Positions 6,348 through 10,701 of a stretch of 10,887 nt of DNA are shown piece after piece. Position 1 is the first letter of the stretch; each line of letters starts with the position of its first letter. Below the pieces are notes generated by a model, which worked only from the letters and a program-made list of their open reading frames with translations, was not told where the DNA came from and did no database searches. The position numbers and the translations under genes are program-made. The DNA is from Fusobacterium sp. (GTDB taxonomy: Bacteria > Fusobacteriota > Fusobacteriia > Fusobacteriales > Fusobacteriaceae), in assembly GCA_020024855.1 (NCBI GenBank), contig JAHHTB010000057.1, forward strand, positions 1 through 10,887, in the 5' to 3' direction.

Positions 6348-7124
6348 TTTTGTTGTATAATCATAACCTGCTCTTTTATAAAATTGTCTTATTCCTGCCG
6401 TTGTTTTATTTTTTAAATATTTAGTTGCTTCTTTTTCTTCGCCTTTTTTAATCATTTCAAGAGCTACACTATGCCTAATATCATTAAATGTATATGTTTG
6501 TCCTAAAATTTCTTTTGTATTTGCTCTTAACCAATATCTAGCTGTTTGCGGTAAAATTTTTTCTATTCCATTTGATAATGTAAAAATATAAGATTCAAGG
6601 TAATTTTTTTCTGTAAAATCTGTTATTTCAGTTGCTAATTCTTTTGAAATCTTATAATCTTTAAGTTTCCAAACATTATCTTTTAAAACTAAATCTTTTA
6701 TAGTAAGTTCTACTGCCTCATCTATAATCATTCCTGTTTCTATGATTATTTTATAGATAAGCCTTTCTCTTGATGGAACTGATGAAACTAAAATATTTAA
6801 CTGTTCCATTGTTAAAAATTCTTTTGTTTTAAATTCTCTTTTATATTTTCTTATGTTTTCTGCAATATCTATTCCTAGTATCTCAGTAAAGAAAAATTCT
6901 AAAGCATTTAATTTAACAAGAACTGTATTTATATCTAAAAGTTTTAAATTATTATCTAAAAATTTGATAATATCATCTCTTTTAATATCAATAGCTTCTT
7001 TTCCTGTAACCTCTAAAAATTCCTTAACTGTCTTATAATATGTTTTTTGAGTTGATATACTGTAGCCTCTGAACTGCATTTCTGTCTTCAAGCTCAAAAG
7101 GTCAAAATAGAACTTTTCAAACAT
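6345..7124 (-). CDS. degenerate tyrosine-recombinase-fold protein
   Basis: ATG 7124 begins MFEKFYFDLLSLKTEMQFRG; a longer frame to 7169 overlaps the upstream gene and is less likely. Residues about 5-85 resemble the SAM-like core-binding domain of phage integrases (YSISTQKTYYKTVKEFL), and about 100-259 the catalytic domain. The usual catalytic set R-K-HxxR-H-Y is mostly lost. The box I TGLR becomes TGMI (I133), HxxR becomes NDIR (N214, R217 kept), the GH of box III becomes KN (238-239), and only R217 and Y249 (RQFYKRAG) remain. The 259-aa length is normal and the frame is intact, so it looks maintained rather than decaying. A DNA-binding role without strand cleavage is inferred. It lies between the BRO-like gene and the transposition genes of a phage that already has a DDE transposase. 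Confidence 0.8.
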   Translation of the reverse strand: MFEKFYFDLLSLKTEMQFRGYSISTQKTYYKTVKEFLEVTGKEAIDIKRDDIIKFLDNNLKLLDINTVLVKLNALEFFFTEILGIDIAENIRKYKREFKTKEFLTMEQLNILVSSVPSRERLIYKIIIETGMIIDEAVELTIKDLVLKDNVWKLKDYKISKELATEITDFTEKNYLESYIFTLSNGIEKILPQTARYWLRANTKEILGQTYTFNDIRHSVALEMIKKGEEKEATKYLKNKTTAGIRQFYKRAGYDYTTK

Positions 7125-7129
7125 CTTTT

Positions 7130-7741
7130 TTATTCTTCCTCCATCGTGTCTATTATTCCATTGACACACTCTATTATTTCTCCTATCTTTTCTTCCATTG
7201 CTTTTAATCTTTCATTAACTGAATCAATTATCTGTATTTTTTCTTCCAGCTTTTCAAGAAGTGTGATTTCTTTCTCACTATCTTCATTCATTTTTTTAAA
7301 TGTTTCTTGTCTGTCAACTAAGATTCTTTCAATTTTATCCAGCTTTTCATCAGTTATTTTTATCTTTGTTATCAATGCGTCAGAACTTACTGGTAACATT
7401 TCTTTTCTGTGATACTTTGTTATAAGTACCCTTGCAAACTTTCTGAACTTCTTAGCTTTTTCAGTTCTTGCAAGAAGTGCAGCTTCATAAATTCCCTGTT
7501 CATTGAAAAATCTTTTCTCTCTGTTCTTTACTATCCCTCCCTCTAGGTTTTTTACTTTTCTTAGAAAAGAAAATTCTTCATTATAAAGTTCAGGATTATC
7601 TGCTAAAAAATTTCTAAAACTTGTTTCTGTGTTAAAACCTATTGCTCTTGCCAACTCTTCCTTTGTCATTAAAAGCTCATTATCTTGTGAATAAAGCTGT
7701 ATATCCTGCTCTTCAAACTTAACTATCTCTAATTTTTCCAT
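7130..7741 (-). CDS. BRO/antirepressor-like phage protein
   Basis: ATG 7741 has AAGGAGAG 4-5 nt upstream; a TTG at 7771 in frame lies upstream of that site and is rejected. The 203-aa product has an N-terminal domain (about 5-112) with LMTKEELARAIGFNTETSF (24-42) and FFNEQGIYEAALLARTEKAK (78-97), then KKFRKFARVLITKYHRKE. This is the pattern of BRO-N type phage DNA-binding proteins, often annotated as antirepressors. Residues about 120-200 form a long coiled coil, implying oligomers, and it ends DTMEEE. It may modulate the repressor or early transcription; the exact partner is unknown. The ribosome site lies inside the duplicated 39-bp module that also carries a plus-strand promoter. Confidence 0.75.
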   Translation of the reverse strand: MEKLEIVKFEEQDIQLYSQDNELLMTKEELARAIGFNTETSFRNFLADNPELYNEEFSFLRKVKNLEGGIVKNREKRFFNEQGIYEAALLARTEKAKKFRKFARVLITKYHRKEMLPVSSDALITKIKITDEKLDKIERILVDRQETFKKMNEDSEKEITLLEKLEEKIQIIDSVNERLKAMEEKIGEIIECVNGIIDTMEEE

Positions 7742-7743
7742 TG

Positions 7744-7782
7744 CTCTCCTTCCTTGTTTTTCTCTCTCCAAAAAGTTATAAT
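7744..7782. repeat. 39-bp bidirectional module, copy A
   Basis: This 39-bp segment matches 8182-8220 at 37 of 39 positions. On the minus strand it carries the AAGGAGAG ribosome site of the BRO-like gene. On the plus strand it carries a complete -35/-10 promoter for the 58-aa gene. The identity spans both functions and is far above background for this AT-rich DNA. Confidence 0.85.
7754..7782 (+). promoter_or_regulatory. sigma-70 promoter of the 58-aa plus-strand gene
   Basis: TTGTTT at 7754-7759, a 17-bp spacer and a perfect TATAAT at 7777-7782. Transcription would start near 7789, 18 nt before ATG 7807. It points against the early operon and has no visible operator, so it may fire in the lysogen. 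Confidence 0.7.
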
Positions 7783-7806
7783 TAAAATAAAACTTTGGAG
7801 GTTAAA

Positions 7807-7983
7807 ATGTATCAAAATATTGTTGAAGTATTTGAAACTGATGATTTTCTTGCTTGTAATTCCCGTTTAGAAAAAGGTTGGATCTTATTACTTGTATGCC
7901 AAAATGTAGAAGATGATTTTAAATTATTAAAGTCTAATCCTATTTATGTTCTTGGTAGACCTTTTTCTGTTCCAAATAATTAA
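7807..7983 (+). CDS. small GW/VLG protein encoded against the early operon (58 aa)
   Basis: ATG 7807 has GGAGGT 5 nt upstream and its own promoter (7754-7782). The product contains CNSRLEKGWILLLVCQ (residues about 17-32) and NPIYVLGRP (about 44-52). The spaced pattern N..L..GW, a hydrophobic strand, then YVLG is also present in the oppositely encoded 65-aa protein next to it, so the two look like distant paralogues of a small alpha/beta fold similar in style to DUF1737 proteins. No signal peptide or membrane segment is evident. Its stop overlaps that of the 65-aa gene by 3-4 nt, tail to tail. A separate promoter and opposite orientation in a prophage are typical of a moron gene, perhaps expressed in the lysogen; the function is unknown. 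Confidence 0.65.
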   Translation: MYQNIVEVFETDDFLACNSRLEKGWILLLVCQNVEDDFKLLKSNPIYVLGRPFSVPNN

Positions 7984-8177
7984 TATTCAGCTTTAATTCC
8001 AGCTGCTAAAAATACTACTCTTTCTTCTGTTTTTGAAGTACTTCCTAATACAAAGTGAACAGCTTTCATATATTCAGGTTGGTAGATTGTTATGATTTGC
8101 CAACCATTTTTTAAATGCTCATTAACTTTTTCCACTGAAGTTAATTCCTTAACTCTTTTTATTTCTGATAACTCCAT
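7980..8177 (-). CDS. small GW/VLG protein (65 aa), with a second copy at the window end
   Basis: ATG 8177 follows AAGGAGAG about 4-5 nt upstream, inside copy B of the 39-bp module. The product has VNEHLKNGWQIITIYQPEY (residues about 18-36) and VHFVLGSTSK (about 40-49), resembling the N..L..GW...VLG pattern of small DUF1737-like proteins, and ends GIKAEY. It lies on the early-operon strand between the 130-aa and BRO-like genes. The 76 bp at its 3' end recur at 10812-10887 with two mismatches, where the reading frame continues with eight extra residues. Function is not known. Its neighbour on the opposite strand appears to be a divergent relative, so the pair could be related partners, but that is inference. 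Confidence 0.75.
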   Translation of the reverse strand: MELSEIKRVKELTSVEKVNEHLKNGWQIITIYQPEYMKAVHFVLGSTSKTEERVVFLAAGIKAEY

Positions 8178-8181
8178 ATTA

Positions 8182-8220
8182 CTCTCCTTCCTTGTTTTTC
8201 CATCTCCAAAAAGTTATAAT
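8182..8220. repeat. 39-bp bidirectional module, copy B
   Basis: Second copy of the segment at 7744-7782 (37 of 39 identical; the two changes lie in the promoter spacer). On the minus strand it supplies the ribosome site of the 65-aa gene, and on the plus strand the promoter of the 88-aa gene. Confidence 0.85.
8192..8220 (+). promoter_or_regulatory. sigma-70 promoter of the 88-aa plus-strand gene
   Basis: TTGTTT at 8192-8197, a 17-bp spacer and TATAAT at 8215-8220, identical in hexamers and spacing to the promoter at 7754-7782. Start of transcription is expected near 8227, 28 nt before ATG 8255. Confidence 0.7.
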
Positions 8221-8254
8221 ATATTTAAAATTTATTTTGATAGAGGTATATAAA

Positions 8255-8521
8255 ATGAAAATTAAACCTTATGATTCTGCTATGCGATTAAAAAAATATT
8301 TAGATGCCAATCCTACTAGAACAAAATTAAGTTTTTATGTAGATCACCCTGAATTTGTTTGTGAAGATATTACAAACTTTAAACATCTTGCTACTATTAA
8401 AGTTGTAAAATTTGAATTAGGAAGTTGCCAACCTGATATATTTTTTAAATTCTATTTGGTAACCCATTTTTCTCCTGTTCAAATTTTAGCTGTATTTAAT
8501 TTTATAAAGAATTTGAAGTAA
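8255..8521 (+). CDS. small protein of unknown function encoded against the early operon (88 aa)
   Basis: ATG 8255 has AGAGG 8 nt upstream and the promoter at 8192-8220; the longer frame from 8192 runs through the promoter and is rejected. The product starts MKIKPYDSAMRLKKYLDANP, has a middle part with TKLSFYVDHPEFVCEDI and a hydrophobic C-terminal part (FFKFYLVTHFSPVQILAVF) that is amphipathic rather than a clean membrane helix. Two cysteines are present. No family is recognised. Its 3' end overlaps the convergent 130-aa gene by 20 nt. Independent promoter, opposite orientation and small size suggest a lysogeny-expressed accessory gene, possibly of exclusion or defence type; there is no direct evidence for the role. 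Confidence 0.6.
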   Translation: MKIKPYDSAMRLKKYLDANPTRTKLSFYVDHPEFVCEDITNFKHLATIKVVKFELGSCQPDIFFKFYLVTHFSPVQILAVFNFIKNLK

Positions 8522-8894
8522 AAATTGGTGTAATGAAGTAGTTTCCTGTTTCGTTTAATTCATCTGCCTTTTCTTCTGAGACTACTTCAAAAGATAATTC
8601 ATTCTTTTTTCTTGCTAACCATAAAATTTCTATTTCAGGATATTCTTTTCGTATTGTAAATATTAAAGTCCATATATCAGTTCCAATTATTCCTTCTAAT
8701 GAAATTATTTCACCACTTTTACATCTCTCTAAAAATTTATCTTCTTTTAATTTTTTAGAAATTCTATTTTGTTCTTCAGAAAATCCTTTTTTTAATTTTT
8801 TATATTCATTTTTAAGTAATCTAACAAGCCATATAAGATAAGCTGTTCCTAATGTCATATTCCAAATTTTTAATATTAATTCCAATTTATTCAT
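8502..8894 (-). CDS. N-terminally membrane-anchored early protein (130 aa)
   Basis: This is the first gene after the early promoter. ATG 8894 has AAGGAGAG about 6 nt upstream. Residues about 4-25 (LELILKIWNMTLGTAYLIWL) form one probable membrane helix, followed by a basic stretch (RLLKNEYKKLKK) that would stay in the cytoplasm, a charged helix, and a small alpha/beta domain with IGTDIWTLIFTIRKEYPEIE and a WLARKKNELSFEVV strand. An anchored cytoplasmic domain is likely. No family is recognised. Being first in the operon, it would be made earliest after induction or infection. Its 3' end overlaps the convergent 88-aa gene by 20 nt, so the two transcripts would be complementary there. Confidence 0.7.
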   Translation of the reverse strand: MNKLELILKIWNMTLGTAYLIWLVRLLKNEYKKLKKGFSEEQNRISKKLKEDKFLERCKSGEIISLEGIIGTDIWTLIFTIRKEYPEIEILWLARKKNELSFEVVSEEKADELNETGNYFITPIFTSNSL

Positions 8895-9137
8895 TTTTTC
8901 TCTCCTTTCCTCATTTATGGCACTTTACAGAGTTATTGCCGAACTCCTCGCTTATAAAATTATTTTTTTAAGTTTGTAATTTTATTTTTTTACTATTTTG
9001 ATTTGTTAATTTCTATCATTCCTCCCTTATTTTTTGATAATTTTTTATAAATTATTATTTTATATTTTTTTATCATTCAAAGGTAAAAAATAAAGATACT
9101 TTTATGTAAATCTGTATCCACGACAATGATTTACAAT

Positions 9138-9166
9138 TTGTATCACAGATAAAAAAATGGTATAAT
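9138..9166 (+). promoter_or_regulatory. repressor promoter
   Basis: TTGTAT at 9138-9143, a 17-bp spacer and an extended -10 TGGTATAAT (9158-9166). Transcription would start near 9173, leaving a leader of about 108 nt before ATG 9281. The half-site TTAAGTGTAA (9170-9179) sits on the start point, which would allow autoregulation by the repressor. Confidence 0.75.
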
Positions 9167-9169
9167 AAA

Positions 9170-9179
9170 TTAAGTGTAA
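9170..9179. promoter_or_regulatory. operator-like half-site at the repressor start point
   Basis: TTAAGTGTAA differs at one base from TTAAGTATAA at 9201-9210 and overlaps the predicted repressor transcription start. This fits a weaker, autoregulatory operator. Confidence 0.4.
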
Positions 9180-9201
9180 TATTTATATTTTTATTAAACT
9201 T

Positions 9202-9214
9202 TAAGTATAACTTA
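9202..9214. promoter_or_regulatory. operator candidate O2
   Basis: TAAGTATAACTTA is a perfect inverted repeat (TAAGT / ACTTA) around ATA. It lies just downstream of the early start point and inside the repressor leader. It shares the AGTATA core with the palindrome at 9223-9236. Confidence 0.6.
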
Positions 9215-9222
9215 TCTTGTCC

Positions 9223-9236
9223 TTAGTATATACTAA
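9223..9236. promoter_or_regulatory. operator candidate O1, covering the early -10 box
   Basis: TTAGTATATACTAA is a perfect 14-bp palindrome that covers the whole -10 hexamer (9225-9230) of the early promoter. A dimeric HTH repressor bound here would block RNA polymerase. Its 10-bp core AGTATATACT recurs at 10103-10112. Confidence 0.7.
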
Positions 9237-9253
9237 AAGTTTAACATTGTCAA
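9225..9253 (-). promoter_or_regulatory. early (lytic) promoter
   Basis: On the minus strand a perfect -35 TTGACA (9248-9253), exactly 17 bp and TATACT (9225-9230). It faces the whole minus-strand early operon, and its -10 lies within a perfect palindrome. It is the strongest consensus promoter noticed in the window. Confidence 0.85.
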
Positions 9254-9280
9254 ATTTTTTTTAGAAAGGAGTTGAACTTT

Positions 9281-9904
9281 ATGTATAACTTAGCCCAAAA
9301 TATAGCTAATATAAGAATTAAAAAAATGTATACACAAAAAGGGCTTGCAGATGCTTTAGGAGTAAGTAAAGGAACAATTACAAGCTATGAAGCAGGAGTA
9401 AGAGTTCCTCCCATTGATAAATTAGAAGAAATGGCTAAATTATTTAATATTAAAATTACAGATTTTTTTGTGGATAATATTGAAAATATTAATTTTTTTG
9501 AAAAGTGTTCTACTAATAGTAGGATACCCATTGTTTCTCATGCATCAGCAGGAACTGGAAAAGGTACTTTTGAAGGAGATGAAATTCTTGATTATTTAGA
9601 ATTACCCGATAAAATAGGAAAAAAAGGAGACTTTGGAACTTATGTTATTGGCGATTCGATGTCTCCAAAAATTTTAGATGGAGATATTGTTTTTATAAAA
9701 AAGATGGATACTCTTGATGATGGAGATATTGGTTTATTTAAGTTAAATGAACAAATATTTATAAAAAAATTCAAATATAATCCTTTTACAGAAGAAACAT
9801 TTTTAATACCTATTAATAAAGAATATAACATTATTCCAATAAAATCTTCAGACGATTTTTCTGTAATAGGTAAAGTTATTTGTAAATTAGACTATAATTT
9901 TTAA
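9281..9904 (+). CDS. cleavable phage repressor (XRE HTH plus S24 LexA-like peptidase)
   Basis: ATG 9281 has AAAGGAG 9 nt upstream; a TTG at 9272 overlaps that site and is rejected. The 207-aa product has an XRE helix-turn-helix (T18-Q-KGLADALGVSKGTITSYEAG, to residue 39) and a C-terminal S24/LexA-type self-cleavage domain. This has a probable Ala90-Gly91 cleavage site (SHASAGTG), nucleophile Ser126 (GDSMSP) and general base Lys162 (IFIKKF), then GDIV and the closing strands. It represses the early promoter and probably its own. Self-cleavage stimulated by RecA after DNA damage is the known behaviour of the family. It diverges from the early operon as Mu c does, but Mu c lacks this protease domain and is inactivated by other routes, so this module is closer to lambdoid or temperate Firmicutes phages. 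All catalytic residues are present. Confidence 0.92.
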   Translation: MYNLAQNIANIRIKKMYTQKGLADALGVSKGTITSYEAGVRVPPIDKLEEMAKLFNIKITDFFVDNIENINFFEKCSTNSRIPIVSHASAGTGKGTFEGDEILDYLELPDKIGKKGDFGTYVIGDSMSPKILDGDIVFIKKMDTLDDGDIGLFKLNEQIFIKKFKYNPFTEETFLIPINKEYNIIPIKSSDDFSVIGKVICKLDYNF

Positions 9905-9913
9905 CGCCCTGTT

Positions 9914-9948
9914 TCAACCAGTATAAATTTGTATACTGGTTGATTTTA
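9914..9948 (+). terminator. repressor terminator hairpin, element 1
   Basis: A perfect 12-bp stem TCAACCAGTATA / TATACTGGTTGA (9914-9925 with 9932-9943), a 6-nt loop, then TTTTA. It begins 10 nt after the repressor stop. The stem contains AGTATA/TATACT, the same half-sites as the operator palindrome. Confidence 0.7.
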
Positions 9949-9966
9949 TACTGATTTTACTAGGTT
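9938..9966. repeat. 29-bp direct repeat, copy 1
   Basis: Starts in the right arm of hairpin 1 and runs past the T tract (…TGATTTTACTAGGTT). It matches 10057-10085 at 27 of 29 positions. Confidence 0.8.
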
Positions 9967-10033
9967 TTTAATAAATTTCTATATTTTTTACTGTAATTTT
10001 TCAGGATTTCTTATAATTTTTAATAACTTTTAT

Positions 10034-10067
10034 CAATCTGCTTCTAAAATGAAGCAGGTTGTTTTTA
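10034..10067 (+). terminator. second terminator-like hairpin, element 2
   Basis: An 11-bp stem CAATCTGCTTC / GAAGCAGGTTG (10034-10044 with 10051-10061, one T-G wobble), a 6-nt loop, then TTTTTAT. The fold matches element 1 in stem length and loop size, but most stem bases differ and are compensated. Confidence 0.6.
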
Positions 10068-10085
10068 TATTGATTTTACTAGGTT
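10057..10085. repeat. 29-bp direct repeat, copy 2
   Basis: Second copy of the segment at 9938-9966, 119 bp away, with two substitutions. Conservation continues well past the T tract, which a terminator alone would not need. Confidence 0.8.
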
Positions 10086-10102
10086 AGTATAGTTTTTATA
10101 AG

Positions 10103-10112
10103 AGTATATACT
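10103..10112. promoter_or_regulatory. distal operator-core copy
   Basis: AGTATATACT is a perfect 10-bp palindrome identical to the core of the early operator (9225-9234). It lies on the other side of the repressor gene, so the same repressor may bind near the phage end. It could also be chance in AT-rich DNA. Confidence 0.35.
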
Positions 10113-10288
10113 TTTTATCTGTGTTTATTTTACCTGTGGACAGTCTTTCTTTTTTTCTCTTGTTTTCATTTATCTTGTTTTTTACTATATTTACAACACT
10201 GTTCATGCAAATTCTAAAAAGTGCCATTTTCCTGCTAATGCACACCGTCAATTTTTCCAAAAAATAAAAAAAGAATGTAAAAAACCTT

Positions 10289-10320
10289 TTCTCGAACAAG
10301 GTTCCGAACATTCTCGAACA
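10289..10320. repeat. cluster of three TTC(T)CGAACA repeats
   Basis: TTCTCGAACA at 10289-10298 and 10311-10320 flank TTCCGAACA at 10302-10310. The cluster is richer in G and C than the T-rich surroundings and contains GAAC-AAG-GTTC, close to a GAAC-N4-GTTC SOS box but one base short. It may be a protein-binding site near the phage end; the binder is unknown. Confidence 0.55.
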
Positions 10321-10376
10321 TTCCCACTATTTTCTTTTGACACTGTCCATATTCCTATTTTTTTCCCATTTTTTCC

Positions 10377-10393
10377 TATATTCTTTTCATTTT
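10377..10393. repeat. 17-bp terminal repeat, inner copy
   Basis: TATATTCTTTTCATTTT, identical to 10454-10470 and 77 bp from it. Position relative to the probable phage end fits a transposase-binding site pair, but the simple composition weakens the case. Confidence 0.4.
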
Positions 10394-10453
10394 GTTTCAT
10401 TCATTTTCACAGTGTTATTTTTCTATAAACCCTTATTATATCTAGCTTTCTTT

Positions 10454-10470
10454 TATATTCTTTTCATTTT
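10454..10470. repeat. 17-bp terminal repeat, outer copy
   Basis: Identical to 10377-10393 and about 30 bp inside the proposed left end. In Mu the outermost A-binding site lies close to the end, which fits, but no known consensus was matched. Confidence 0.4.
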
Positions 10471-10494
10471 TTCTCTTTTATCATATCATATTAC

Positions 10495-10502
10495 CCCCCA
10501 CA
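10495..10502. other. proposed left end of the prophage
   Basis: Read on the minus strand the sequence begins TGTGGGGGG (from 10502) or TGGGGGG (from 10500). Mu-type ends start with TG. To the right, the sequence changes from T-rich non-coding to clearly coding-like, in a frame with no start codon, as expected at an insertion junction. The exact base and the 5-bp target duplication cannot be confirmed without the other end. Confidence 0.35.
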
Positions 10503-10701
10503 TCTTCATTGGGAGAGTGGAAATTTAATAGGACAAAATTATGATGCTTATTTTTTAACTCCTTTCGGAGAAACAGCTTTGGCTGATTATAAAGCAGATA
10601 TTAATTCTAAAAAATTTCATACTTTTAAGCATTCTTTTTTATATCCCATTTTATCTGCAATTATAACTGCATATATAACTACTAAATTTCTGACAAAATA
10701 A
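10501..10701 (+). pseudogene. 5'-truncated gene end, probably interrupted by the prophage
   Basis: From 10501 the plus strand reads HLHWESGNLIGQNYDAYFLT, then PFGETALADYKADINSKKF, and ends with a membrane helix (SFLYPILSAIITAYITTKF) at TAA 10699-10701. The wording YFLTPFGETALADY resembles the end of a winged-helix or similar small domain followed by a membrane anchor, but no family is named with confidence. No ATG or ribosome site in this frame explains its beginning, so the 5' part is missing. The simplest reading is a host gene cut by phage insertion near 10500. Its end overlaps the convergent 37-aa gene by 20 nt. Confidence 0.5.

Larger units (their letters stand above)
8895..9217 (-). other. 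long untranslated leader of the early transcript
   Basis: Between the early promoter start (about 9218) and ATG 8894 lie over 300 nt without a convincing gene. It holds an orphan strong ribosome site GGGAGG (9021-9026), followed by an ATG at 9019 opening only eight codons (MIEINKSK, stop at 8993-8995), and a weak hairpin GAGTT/AACTC (8930-8946). Near its far end, TGTAAAT (9105-9111) and ATTTACA (9129-9135) form an inverted repeat beside the repressor promoter. It could carry attenuation or a second regulator's site; nothing proves either. Confidence 0.4.
9905..10500. other. non-coding left-end region of the prophage
   Basis: No convincing gene lies here; open frames on both strands reflect T-rich composition and lack ribosome sites. 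The stretch holds two related hairpins (9914-9966 and 10034-10085), the operator core copy at 10103-10112, three TTC(T)CGAACA repeats (10289-10320) and two identical 17-bp T-rich repeats (10377-10393, 10454-10470) near the probable end. In Mu the corresponding interval between c and the left end carries transposase-binding sites. Confidence 0.5.

Noticed and set aside
8930..8946. Hairpin GAGTT/AACTC as a terminator or attenuator
   Set aside because: Only five pairs and no T tract directly after it on either strand; too weak to list as its own feature.
10291..10309. Canonical LexA box of the GAAC-N4-GTTC type
   Set aside because: The spacing is three bases rather than four, and no gene start follows; kept only as part of the repeat cluster.
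10096..10311. Minus-strand open frame of 71 codons near the phage end
   Set aside because: No ribosome site before its ATG, Phe/Lys-rich low-complexity translation, and the start lies inside the TTCTCGAACA repeats; judged a by-product of AT-rich DNA.
10138..10348. Inverted repeat GGACAGT / ACTGTCC
   Set aside because: Only 7 bp arms about 200 bp apart with no supporting context; expected by chance.
10338..10365. TTGACA as a -35 box on the plus strand
   Set aside because: No -10-like hexamer at 16-18 bp; the downstream sequence is only T and C rich.
10337..10528. Plus-strand open frame of 63 codons, apparently very hydrophobic
   Set aside because: It is a translation of T-rich DNA that contains the 17-bp repeats, lacks a ribosome site, and crosses the proposed phage junction in a different frame from the coding-like sequence to the right.
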